Origin: Akebia trifoliata
Taxonomy: Eukaryota; Streptophyta; Magnoliopsida; Ranunculales; Lardizabalaceae
Direction: 5' to 3'
NCBI GenBank assembly: GCA_017979445.1
Contig: CM030714.1
Coordinates: 40,640,326 to 40,704,325, forward strand
DNA length: 64,000 nucleotides
In this document: positions 1-9,157 of the stretch, one piece after another
How the letters are laid out: each line of letters begins with the position of its first letter
How positions within the stretch are numbered: position 1 is the stretch's first letter
The notes under the pieces: model-generated
Seen by the model: the letters and a program-made list of their open reading frames with translations, nothing else
Databases searched by the model: none
What the model was told of the DNA's origin: nothing
Made by a program: the position numbers and the translations under genes

Positions 1-345
1 AAAAACTTTTCATTTCAAATTTGGGGGTCCATCTCAAAATCAATTGGCAATAAGTGGAAAGGCAATCAATTGGCAATAAGTTGAAAGGCCGAGGAGCTTA
101 TAAGGAGAGAGATAAGGCAATGAGTGTCCGATGTGGGACTGACTCAACATGCCTCCGCACGTGTAGGCCGAACTAGGCCAAAGAACGTGGAGATATGGAT
201 TGGGTGACATGGAGGAGAGAGGCCCGCTCTGATACCATGGTACATTTGGGGGTCCAACTCAAAACTAATTAGTAATGAGTGGAGAGGCTTAGGAGCTTAT
301 AAAGAGAGAGACAAGGCAATGAATGTCCGATGTGGGACTAAACTC
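1..345. repeat. Diverged direct duplication downstream of AOX1
   Basis: A block starting TTTGGGGGTCCA near position 20 recurs at about 246, about 225 bp later. Both copies share AGGAGCTTATAA, AGAGAGA, AAGGCAATGA and GTCCGATGTGGGAC. The first copy also has a short internal repeat of CAATTGGCAATAAGT. It resembles a degenerate terminal part of a dispersed plant repeat; the class is not identified. No gene is seen here. Confidence 0.6.
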
Positions 346-605
346 GACACAGTATATAATGTGCCATTTATATTGTAAATAGAAGTGCAGTCAAAAGCAA
401 GTACAGTATAGTTATAAGTACTTCCTAACAAACATCAAGAAAAAAATGGGGAAATTTTGAATTCAGATATTTTATTTACAATACAGCCAAACATTAAATT
501 GTAAAACTCATACCATAGCTAGTTTTATTGATGAAATGGGACTCTCTTCAGTTGATTCTATATCAATTGCAGAGATGTTAGGTGTCTCCCTCATTGTGAG
601 TAACT

Positions 606-3600
606 TCAGTGATATCCAAGAGGAGCTGGTGATTCCTTCAGCTTGTGTCCTTGATAGTGTATGTCCTGCAATTCATTCACCAAAAAAACCAATCCATTAT
701 AATAAAACCCACTTTGTATTAAAATTTATAAAATCCACTTTCGTTTTGAACTAAATCAAAATGTCATGGCCGAAACATTCCAAGATGGCATGAAACTTCA
801 AATATATTGCCATTATGGATAGTTTGCACCATAATAATAACATTATGGCATTACACCACTAAGTTATGGAGGTGGACCAAGGACCAAGGACCATGTAAAA
901 CCTAGACTGAGGACCTAATTTAGGCCACATGGACTGCCACGTCACTCTAGATGACATCTCAGATCTTTAGTGTGCATGGTTTATATAAGGTTTAAAAAAT
1001 GCCTAATCTAAGACTTCGAAGATGGACTGGCATTGAAATCCCAAATTTACAATTCAAATTAACAATAAAAAAGATCTTTTTCCAAAGATTATTGAGATAT
1101 TTACGAAAAAGTGATTAACTTTTGATGAATTTACGATTCCGGCTCACTGTTCATTTTAATTATCAAAACGTGAACGATAACGAATTTGGAGGTTTTTAAA
1201 GTGACTATATCCCAGGTTTAAAGTGACAATTTCACTTTAAATTTGCAAAATTGTCACTTTAAACGTGGTTGTTCACGTTTTGGTAAATGAAATGAATAGT
1301 GAGCCAGAATCGTAAATAACTCATTTTCAGCTCACGAAATAGTAATTCACCCAAGATTATTTTAGGGTCCATAAAAAATTTTAGAATATTTTTAAAACTA
1401 AAAATTGTGGAGAACGCTAACATTGGACATTGTGGAACATGCCTATACTTGCCATGAAGCATTAGACGTAAGAATTCCTGATATTTAAGTCATTAAAAAA
1501 TAATAATATTTTGTATCAAATAAAAAACATAAAACCCAATTGACTCGATAATATTATCATGGCTTAGGCGGATATTTTCAAAATATTGGACAAGTCATCA
1601 TGGAATATATACACGAGTTGTTAAATCATGACATAGTGTCCTACTGTCCAATTGAATTTACCTATATAAAATAAAAGATTAACTAAGATAAAAATATTAC
1701 CGAAGCGAAGTGATTAACGTCGCGATGATGTGCCTCATCAGCTCTTACAACCATAACAACATCACGAAGCGTTGAATCAGCAGGCAAACGCCAGTAATCA
1801 ATAGCGATAGCTGGTGCTGGTACATTCTCAATATTACCCTTGTCGAGCTCCTTTAGAAACTCTGTATAAGAGTGAATTGCTTCCTCTTCAAGGTACCCGA
1901 CCACACGGTGTGCCACCTTTGGTGAAACCATGTATAGAAGGAAGTAAGCATTGAAGAAGACTCCTTGTACAGTGAAGACGAGTGCGCGTTCGTACCACTT
2001 GGGCTTAGCGACCTCCATGAATGTCATGAGATGCATTCGTTCATTCTCTGCTTCTTCCAAAAGCGCTTTTATCCAACCTCCGCTGTGTTCGAAACTACGA
2101 AGCGATTTGCAATGCAAGAGCAATCCTCCTACCATTCCTGGCACAGCTGCTACTGTCTCTAGCATCATTGCTCGACATCCATATCTCCTCTGTAACAATT
2201 AAGAATTATTAGATGTTAAGGGTATTTTTGTCATTTTGAAAAATAGTCAATGAGTCAACTCATTTTGACTGAATCGGAGATTTTAGATTAATTAGTAAAG
2301 GAAAATGCTGGAGTGACATTAAATTGACATCGGTTCAAACATTGCTGATGCGGATGTGTGTAAGGAACCATATATGCTTTTCACCGAGATATGAGTGAAA
2401 AGCATTTATGATTTTGTGCGCGCCTCCACACCAGCCATGTGTGAAACGATCCAGCATGACCCATTAGTAAATTAACCCTCACCGCTAAAGGAACGGGTAA
2501 TGTGGCTCACTAGATGACTCATATGAGTTAAAAAAAATATATATTAAATTTAATATTTGTAAATATTATTTGAATAATATTGAAGTGACCTCAAGATTGG
2601 ACCTCACGTCGCACACCCTGATGTGAAAGTGTATGGGAACCATAAATGCTTTCCTCAAAATACGAGTGAAAAAAGCATCTATGGTTCCTATCCACGTCAA
2701 GATGTGCGATATGATGTCCAATCTTGAGATCACTCCAACACAACTCTTATTATTTAGAGAATCTCTACCATTATAATGAAAGAAGCCTAACATGTGTTTG
2801 TTGACACCAAAATTTGAAGAAAAAAAAAACCCCCACTTTTACCTCTAAAAAATTATATAGTAAACGATCAATACATTAAAAAATTGGATTAGCAATTTAA
2901 AACTTTTAAAAATAAATGCAAAATATTCCTTAAATAGATCCCTTGACTTGTGGGAAAATACATGATCCCAACAATTTTAAATACAAAATCCAATGATTGT
3001 GATTTATCATCGGGATAAGTATCTTCAAGATATATGTTATCAAGATACGTATAATCTAAATGATTGGGATCATGTGTTTTCTTCTGAGTCAATGGAATCC
3101 AACCCATATTTAAATCATACAGAAATCGTAACTTTTGTAATATATATACCCTTCAACATACCACCTACTAGTTTTAGTAATAACCCCTTAATATGTCCTA
3201 CCCTTAAAATATGAAAACTAGCATAAAATAACATTAATTCCCTTATTGTTTTCATAGGTTGATGAAGATGGTCAATTTTGGAGAAAAATAAAATCCTAAT
3301 TATAATCTCGAAATTTCTACTTAATTATAATCTTGAAATTTAGAATTATGATTAGACTCATATAAAATCCTAAGAGTCTCAATAATATTACTCGCCGTGG
3401 TGGCATACTCAATCGACTCCTTGACATGGATAAATTTGGGAACCGTAGATCTTTACGTCTTAGGATAGACGCTCTCTCAGGATACAATTTTTTATGGGAA
3501 AGTGCAAATATGTATCCCGAGACATACATATCTACGATTCCTAACTTGTCACGTTAGGAGTCATTGAGTATGCCACATGGCGAGTCATGTTATCACGATC

Positions 3601-4544
3601 CAAATCCTAAACTCAAAAATAAAATAGAAAACTTGTTAAAAAAGAGGGAGAGAGAGAGAGAGAGCTTCTATCGGCACCCCAACTTTTACTTATTTCATAA
3701 AAACATATAAAACAGATACAAATTAAATATAAAAAAAAAATACCTGAAAAAAGATATCGGTTGGGTATCGAAGAGATTTGACGGTCCAGTAAGCAACCTT
3801 GTCCATGAATGTGGTTGGTACGTGGTGCTTCTTCAGATTGATCGACATGTCTGGTGTATACGCCTCCCATGGCTGTAATTACAAATTTATTTATTTATTT
3901 ATTTTTCTTAAAAATTATTTAAGTCAAAAATACTAAATTACCCATTCAACGTAAAAAACAAAGAGAGAGATTTAACTGGCACAATTTTATTTAAAAAACT
4001 TCCTTACTTTATCAAAACTTGATAAAGTAAGGTTTGGTGGGTAATAAACTTCATAAACTAAGGTTCCTTGGGAATTGTCAGAACTCCAAACGAGTTTTTG
4101 TAATAAAAAACAAACTGTTGGGTTAAAAAAAAAAAACGCATTAAAACGAGACGAAACACGTACCCTAAAAGAATTCCATTTCCACTCCGTACCGTCCGGT
4201 TTGGTAATCTTTGCTGGAGCGACACCCCAGTAACTCACGATCTCATTCTTGTTTGGACCGTCAGGCCGACCACCGGTTTCCACTGCACCCTTCTCTTCTT
4301 TTCGTTCTACTTCTCCCAAAGCCAAACTGCTTCTGTTCCGTACACCCATCACCGGGAATCTGACCCACTCTACCACACCAGTTCGTACCGGCACTCCAGA
4401 CCCATTTACTTGGAGATAACCGGTTGATCCGGTGAGAAACCCTTGTGTTTGTTCATTGAAGACTGTACGGACGGTTGCAGTTGAGAAGAGACGTGGGTCC
4501 ATCCGCCTTAGAAGCGATCCAGCCATCTTACTACTGTTCATCAT
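606..4544 (-). CDS. AOX1: Mitochondrial ubiquinol alternative oxidase, AOX1 type, Ser-I variant
   Basis: Non-proton-pumping ubiquinol:oxygen oxidoreductase of the inner mitochondrial membrane. Exons on the minus strand: 4544-4164, 3872-3744, 2189-1701, 665-606, total 1059 bp and 352 aa, close to the usual 350-355. Exons 2-4 have the canonical family sizes (129, 489 and 60 bp with stop), all phase 0. Exon 4 is only 19 codons plus stop and was found by hand: DIHYQG at its start and SPAPLGYH at its end, after an AATTGCAG acceptor. The N-terminus ([10 protein letters not shown]) looks like a mitochondrial presequence. Di-iron ligands are all present: E181, E220 and H223 (NERMH), E271 (LEEEAIHSY), E322 and H325 (ADEAHHRD). 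Cys-II is present at C175 (RRYGCRAMM) and C197 matches the third cysteine, but Cys-I of WNCFRPW is serine (S125, WNSFRPW). The start is the first of two adjacent ATGs (4544, 4541). Confidence 0.97.
1128..1318. repeat. Foldback sequence in AOX1 intron 3
   Basis: Inverted arms: TTTACGATTCCGGCTCACTG at the left pairs with CAGTGAGCC-type sequence near 1298-1318, AAAACGTGAACGA pairs with GTTCACGTTTT, and TTTAAAGTGACAATTT pairs with AAATTGTCACTTTAAA at the centre. It is probably a MITE lying in the 1035-bp third intron (666-1700) of AOX1. Confidence 0.6.
2304..2462. mobile_element. Diverged family C MITE in AOX1 intron 2
   Basis: The inverted ends ATGCTGGAGTGACA and its degenerate partner enclose GGAACCATATATGCTTTTCA and GTGAAAAGCATTTATG, the same central hairpin as in the clear family C copies (2572-2746, 51567-51745). 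Strongly diverged. Confidence 0.5.
2572..2746. mobile_element. Family C foldback MITE (Mutator-like) in AOX1 intron 2
   Basis: A 175-bp near-palindrome with ends GAATAATATTGAAGTGACCTC and, inverted, GAGTTGTGTTGGAGTGATCTC. The centre is GGAACCATAAATGCTTTC with its complement. The flanks ATATTATTT (2563-2571) and TTATTATTT (2747-2755) match at 8 of 9 positions, a likely 9-bp target duplication as made by Mutator-type transposases. Confidence 0.72.
2936..3115. mobile_element. GATCCCAA-type foldback element in AOX1 intron 2
   Basis: The arms CATGATCCCAACAATTTTAAA and TCTAAATGATTGGGATCATG are inverted around GATTTATCATCGGGATAAGT. The element is closely related to the intact copy at 59796-59993 (shared ACATGATCCCAA, AAAATCCAA, GATTTATC). 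The right end read inward is GGGTTGGATTC, a variant of the GGG-N4-GTTC terminus. Confidence 0.6.
3374..3600. mobile_element. Family B foldback MITE in AOX1 intron 2
   Basis: An inverted repeat of about 227 bp with left arm GTGGCATACTCAATCGACTC and right arm GAGTCATTGAGTATGCCACA. The centre holds GGGAACCGTAGATCTTTAC and its complement around TTTTTTATGGGAAAGTGCA. The right end ATGTTATCACGATC matches the inverted family B terminus. Confidence 0.65.
3641..3700. repeat. (GA)n tract and a half family E MITE in AOX1 intron 2
   Basis: A GA-rich microsatellite (about 3643-3663) is followed by GAGCTTCTATCGGCACCCC and AACTTTTACTTA, one terminal arm of the family E element seen complete at 62321-62410. 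No partner arm was found. Confidence 0.5.
3999..4034. repeat. Perfect short hairpin in AOX1 intron 1
   Basis: CCTTACTTTATCAA and TTGATAAAGTAAGG are exact inverted repeats separated by AAC. They lie near the 3' end of the 291-bp first intron (3873-4163). Function unknown; it may be a remnant of a MITE core or a folded intron element. Confidence 0.6.
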
Positions 4545-4678
4545 CGCATAAAAGAGAGAAATTCTAAACAGAAAATACGCAAATTCGGAGATAAAAGACA
4601 GATATCGGTGATATCGTAACGTTTCGGGGTTTTTTTTGTGACGAAAAGTTGATAACTGTGTTGGGATTTAACGAAGAA

Positions 4679-4806
4679 ACATATATATAGGGAGGCGAGG
4701 GCTTTAAGTTGATCTTTAACTAAGGTTAGATAGTTGGGTTAGCCTCACGTGTTTGAGTTGGCATGGCGGTGTCATCCAATAAAGTGGCGGAGACGAGACA
4801 CGTGGC
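4679..4806 (-). promoter_or_regulatory. AOX1 upstream region: TATA box and two G-boxes
   Basis: Reading the minus strand, a CTATATATATG TATA box lies at about 4681-4691, roughly 140 bp upstream of the AOX1 start. Further upstream are two perfect CACGTG G-boxes at 4746-4751 and 4799-4804 (the second in the ABRE-like context ACACGTGGC) and a CCAAT sequence at 4776-4780. Placement suits a stress-responsive plant promoter. That these boxes act on AOX1 is inference. Confidence 0.55.
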
Positions 4807-5559
4807 AAAGAAAAGTCGTACACGACAATATTTGTCCAAAATTTAGGGTTACAGGCTTCAGCGAAATAATAGTAATAGCGTCCGATATATCTAATTTATT
4901 ATCACAAAAACGAATCTTCAGGAAATGTTTGTATATCTCTAGGATCTATGTTGTTTTTTATTCAATCACAGCAGTACGTTGGACAGTATGCGTCAAACAT
5001 CTTTTGACGACTAGAAAAGTTCTTCTCTGCCGTTTTTAGGTGTAATTGTTCTATAGCGAAAGGACGAATATGCTCTTCCTTCTCCTTTAAATAACTTTCC
5101 ATTTGTAATTTTTTATCTTTAAAGTGGAGGGTAATTTTGTAATTTTACGTAAACGAAGAAGTGGGTGGCAGTGGCACGCGCGAAACTTTGGGAAGAAATT
5201 AGGAAAGTTTTTCTTGGCGACCAAGTTTGGTTACCATGGTGTGGTCAAGCTTGCCAACTGGGAGATGCCTCTAGAAACTGAAAGAACGAGATTCCCATGT
5301 AACGCGGAATCCAAGTTCGCTGTATTACAGAACACCAAATGATTGATGTTTAATGTCTTAGATGACTTTTTTTTGGGCCCACCGAACTTCCTAGCGAATC
5401 TTTCGTGAACCAGTACATAATTTTTTTCAAATTTCACGCTTATACGCACCCACGTGGATATCCATCTTAACTTTAAAATAACTACCTATCAAATTAAAAC
5501 TAATAAATGTACTTTATAACTTAAAATATTAACTTCACCATTTAAAAATATTGAATGAA

Positions 5560-5794
5560 GAGTGGTGATAATCTGATTACCTGACGTGGCATACTCAATC
5601 GACAACTTGATGTGACAAGTTTGAAAATGATAAATTTATGCTCCTCGAGATATGCAATTATCTCGAGATGCATTTTTTTTTATAAGGAAGTGCAATTGTG
5701 TATCCTAAGGAGCGCAGATCTTTGATTCCTAAACTTGTCACATCAAGTTAGTCAATTGAGTTTGTCATGTGAGATAGTCTGATTATCACGACTC
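5560..5794. mobile_element. Family B foldback MITE (Mutator-like)
   Basis: 235 bp with ends GAGTGGTGATAATCTGAT and, inverted, GAGTCGTGATAATCAGAC. The arms carry GACGTGGCATACTCAATCGA. The flanks ATTGAATGAA (5550-5559) and ATTGAACGAA (5795-5804) match at 9 of 10 positions, a likely target duplication. The centre contains AGGAGCGCAGATCTTTGATTC, related to the AACCATAGATCTTT motif of the other copies. Confidence 0.75.
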
Positions 5795-6320
5795 ATTGAA
5801 CGAATTCTTCTTCTTTTTCCTCTCTCTCATATATATATTTTTTGTTTTTATATACATCTAAAAAATATTTCAATGAGGATTTTAAATTGTGATCTTACTT
5901 GTTTTTTTTTTTATACCCTAACACTTCCGATCCAATCGAATTGAAGTCATTCATATAAGAAAATTATATTCGATAGAAAATTTTTTTTTAGTAGGAACCT
6001 ACCTAATAATTTTAATAATATTCAGTAGGTACTTATCGAATTTGTTAAGATAATTTCAGTATGAACCCACTTAACATATCTATAAAAAAATCTTCAATTC
6101 AAAATAGTCATTTTGAAAGTTTTAATAGTGATTTTTTTTTGTTTCCTTGATGATTAAATGCAAATAACAATAAATTCAAAGAAATAAGATAACTTGAAAA
6201 AAAAAATCCTAAAAACTAATCTTCATTGATTCAACCTCTCAGAAAATTCAAAAAAAAAAAAAATGAGAGAGAGAGAGAGAGAAAACAAAAAAAAAAGAAT
6301 AAGAGGGTTTTTTATTCGAT

Positions 6321-6440
6321 AGGTTAGAAGTTTTAGATTGGGCTGATTTTTGGTGAGGATGATCTCCTCACCATAGAGCTCATCCTCACAAAAAATCAGT
6401 TCAATCCGGAATTTCTAACCCACATAAGACAAGAGTTTGG
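6321..6440. mobile_element. Core fragment of a GGG-N4-GTTC foldback element
   Basis: GGTTAGAAGTTTTAGATTGG followed by GCTGATTTTTGGTGAGGATG and the inverted copy after CTCCTCACCATAGAG. Only the conserved inner hairpin (called the core below) is recognisable; the outer arms and ends are missing or too diverged to place. Confidence 0.6.
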
Positions 6441-6493
6441 GCTTTGTTTTGTCATCCTAAGATTGACAGTTGAACACTCCATATATATATATA

Positions 6494-6783
6494 GGGTCAG
6501 GTTCTTACGACCCCTATTACGACTCATATTGCGACACACCATTTTGTCTTATATGGGCAAAAATGTTTGGAATGGCCAAAACTTCTAACCCCATCAAAAT
6601 TGATTTACAAAAATTGGACGGTCTAGAAGTTTCATAATGAGCTGATTTTTGGCAAGGATGATCTCCTCACCACAGAGATCATCCTCACAAAAAAAATCAG
6701 CCCATTCCAAACATTTTTGCTCATATAAGACAAAATGGTGTGTTGCAATATGAGTCGTAATAGGGGTTGTTATAACGTTGTTC
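6494..6783. mobile_element. GGG-N4-GTTC foldback element with CGACTCATATTGC arms
   Basis: The left end GGGTCAGGTTC follows (TA)n. The outer arms CCCCTATTACGACTCATATT and AATATGAGTCGTAATAGGGG are exact inverts, then ACACCATTTTGTCTTATATG pairs with its complement. The core is the shared GCTGATTTTTGG hairpin. The right terminus is degenerate before CATATATATACATA. Confidence 0.72.
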
Positions 6784-6796
6784 ATATATATACATA

Positions 6797-7137
6797 GGGA
6801 AATGTTCAGCAACAAACATTTTTCAAAATATGGGTTAGAGGTATTGGAATGAGCTGATTTTTGGTGAGGATTCTCTCTACGGTAAGGAGATCATCATCAC
6901 CAAAAATCAGTCCATTCCAAAACTTCTAACCCCATCAAAAATGGTTTACAAAAAATGGTCGGTCCACGATTTTTCAACTTGTAAACTGGGGCTAGAAGTT
7001 TTGGAATAGGCTGATTTTTGGTGAGGATGATCTCCTCACCGTAGAGATCATCCTCACCAAAAATCAGCCCATTCCAAAACCTCTAACCCATGTTTTGAAA
7101 AATGTTTTGCCAAAATGTTTGTTGCTGAACGGGACCC
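6797..7137. mobile_element. GGG-N4-GTTC foldback element, 341 bp
   Basis: The left end GGGAAATGTTCAGCAACAAAC and the inverted right end GGGTCCCGTTCAGCAACAAAC bracket two copies of the GCTGATTTTTGGTGAGGATG hairpin separated by a GGTTTACAAAAAATGG spacer. It sits between TA-rich tracts; the right one is (AT)9 at 7138-7155. Confidence 0.78.
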
Positions 7138-7155
7138 ATATATATATATATATAT

Positions 7156-7364
7156 GGGTCCCGTTCAACAACAAACATTTTGACAAACAATTTGGCAAAA
7201 CATTTTTCAAAACATGGGTTAGAGGTTTTGGAATGGGCTGATTTTTGGTGATGATGATCTCCTCACCATAGAGATCATCCTCACCAAAAATCAGCCCATT
7301 CCAAAACCTCTAACCCATGTTTTGCAAAATGTTTTGCCAAAATGTTTGTTGCTGAACATTTCCC
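7156..7364. mobile_element. GGG-N4-GTTC foldback element, 209 bp, mirror neighbour
   Basis: The left end GGGTCCCGTTCAACAACAAAC and the inverted right end GGGAAATGTTCAGCAACAAAC enclose a single copy of the GCTGATTTTTGG core. It is separated from the element at 6797-7137 only by (AT)9, with matching ends facing each other, and is followed by another (TA)n and a (GA)n tract (7365-7400). Confidence 0.78.
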
Positions 7365-7399
<35 letters not shown>

Positions 7400-7400
7400 A

Positions 7401-7495
7401 AAGTCAGGATCCGTAGACAACATGTTTTGTCTTATATGGGCAATAAGTTTTGGAATGAGTTGATTTTTTGTGAATACGGATCCCAATCCATACAT
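7401..7495. mobile_element. Short foldback fragment with GGATCCGTA ends
   Basis: AGTCAGGATCCGTAGACAAC at the left and ATACGGATCCCAATCC at the right are inverted. TTTTGTCTTATATGGGC and a partial GCTGATTTTT-like core lie between. The ends resemble those of the element at 60012-60196. Confidence 0.5.
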
Positions 7496-7502
7496 ATATA
7501 TG

Positions 7503-7864
7503 TGGGCAAATCATGGGACATATGTAAAAACAATGATTTTTCAAAATATGGGTTAGAGATTTTAGATTGAGTTGATTTTGTGTGAAGATGGTCTTTATGA
7601 TGAGAAGATCATCCTCACAAAAAATTAGCTCAATCTGAAGCTTCAAAGTCCATCAAAAATGATTTACAAATTATTGGTAAAAAATTGGCTTCCCACATTC
7701 TAAATCATTTTTGATGGGATAAGAAGTTTCATATTGGACTGATATTTTTTTAGGATGATCTTCTCATCATAGAGATCATCCTTATAAAAATCGGCTTAAT
7801 CCGAAACTTCTAACCCATATTTTGAAAATTTATTATTCTTACATATGTCCCATGATCTGTCCCC
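7503..7864. mobile_element. Foldback element with CATGGGACATATG arms
   Basis: The left GGGCAAATCATGGGACATATG pairs with the right CATATGTCCCATGATCTGTCC. Inside are two diverged copies of the core hairpin (TTGATTTTGTGTGAAGATGG and TGGACTGATATTTTTTTAGG). It belongs to the GGG-ended group but has other arms and no clear GTTC. Confidence 0.65.
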
Positions 7865-8029
7865 TATATATGTATATAATTTTTTTCAACTTTATTTTCT
7901 ATATCTATGGTTGGGATTGATTTTTTTTTTTCTAATTTTTTTTATAATCGGGTATCCATGTTGAAACAAACTGGGCTTATATTTGGGCATTGCCTAGTCC
8001 ATAGGCAATGATCTTATCCAAGGACTAGT

Positions 8030-8205
8030 CTCGGGGCATGTGCAACGCCCGCACATCACATGCACCAGGTAACTGAGGGTGCACCCTTGTGGTTGGCCCC
8101 TGAGGAATTAATGCTCATATTGGGTATCAAACTCATGACCTACAAGTATTAACCGCTTATCGATCTTTAAATTGCCATTGAACCAACTCCTTCGGGGTTG
8201 GATTG
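8030..8205 (-). mobile_element. tRNA-derived SINE-like sequence
   Basis: Read on the minus strand, a pol III A-box-like stretch (AGTTGGTTCAATGGCA, about 8171-8187) is followed 30-40 bases later by a B-box-like stretch (GGTCATGAGTTTGATACCC, about 8122-8140) and then a GC-richer body. This layout is that of plant tRNA-derived SINEs. The 3' limit is uncertain. Confidence 0.5.
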
Positions 8206-8776
8206 AAATTGACTTTTACTGAACAATAAGTATTAATCCCATGTTTAGCAAAAATGTTAGATTTATGAAATCCAAACCATAGAGATTTAACACATTTTGT
8301 GAAATTAAATTTTATAACCTAATTATTATCGAAGTTCAACGATTTTTACATGTTGAAAACGTATAACCTTAATGTATATTTACAAACCGTTGAACCTCTA
8401 CTTATGCAACTCATTTTAACTAACATAGAAATTAAGTAAAGAAAATGCCAAAAAAAATAAATAAATGGAGCCATCACTTTCATGTGTTTCAAAACATTAC
8501 CAAGATATTATTGTTTTGATAGTAGAAAAGAAAAAAAAAAAAAACCTAAGGAATGAGGGTAATGAAATCTTAAGATTGGGAGAAAGTAGATTATGAGGGT
8601 TTGATAGAAGTAGAAGAGGAAGCCGATTCCATCATTTTCAATCGGGTGTAGAAAGGATGGAGGAGTTTGCAAATAAAGAGAGAGTTAAGTTGAAATATTG
8701 AAGATAAGGACATTTTAGTCAATTCACATGAAATACGGTAGGGTAGCATTTCTACCTGTTTTGCATATTAAAAAAA

Positions 8777-9157
8777 GGGTTCCGTTCCCCACCCTAAGCT
8801 TTACCCTACATTTTAACAAACGTGTTTTGTCCTACATGGGTTAGAAGTTTTGGAATGGGCTGATTTTTTGTGAGGATGATCTCTATCGTGAGGAGATCAT
8901 CCTCACCAAAAATCAGCTTATTCCAAAACTTCTAACCCCATCAAAAATGATTTACAAAAAATGGATGGTCCACGATTTTTCAACTTGTAAACATGGGGCT
9001 AAAATTTTTGGAATGGGCTGATTTTTGGTGAAGTTGATCTTCTAATCATAAAGATCATCCTCACCAAAAATCAACCCATTCCAAAACTTCTAACCCATGT
9101 AGGACAAAACACGTTTGTTAAAGTGTAGGGTAAAGTTTAGGGTGTTGAACATTTCCC
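8777..9157. mobile_element. GGG-N4-GTTC foldback element, 381 bp
   Basis: The left end is GGGTTCCGTTC and the inverted right end GGGAAATGTTC. The arms ACCCTAAGCTTTACCCTACA and TGTAGGGTAAAGTTTAGGGT are inverts, followed by AACAAACGTGTTTTGTCC with its complement and the GCTGATTTTT core in two copies. The arm sequence differs from the 6797 and 7156 elements while ends and core are shared. Confidence 0.77.

Noticed and set aside
536..754. 72-codon plus-strand open frame
   Set aside because: It lies antisense over AOX1 exon 4 (606-665) and has no family features of its own.
6321..7864. Array of regularly spaced palindromes resembling a CRISPR or a miRNA cluster
   Set aside because: Spacing is irregular, there are no unique spacers, and the unit boundaries and TA flanks fit individual MITEs. 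MITE hairpins may still yield small RNAs.
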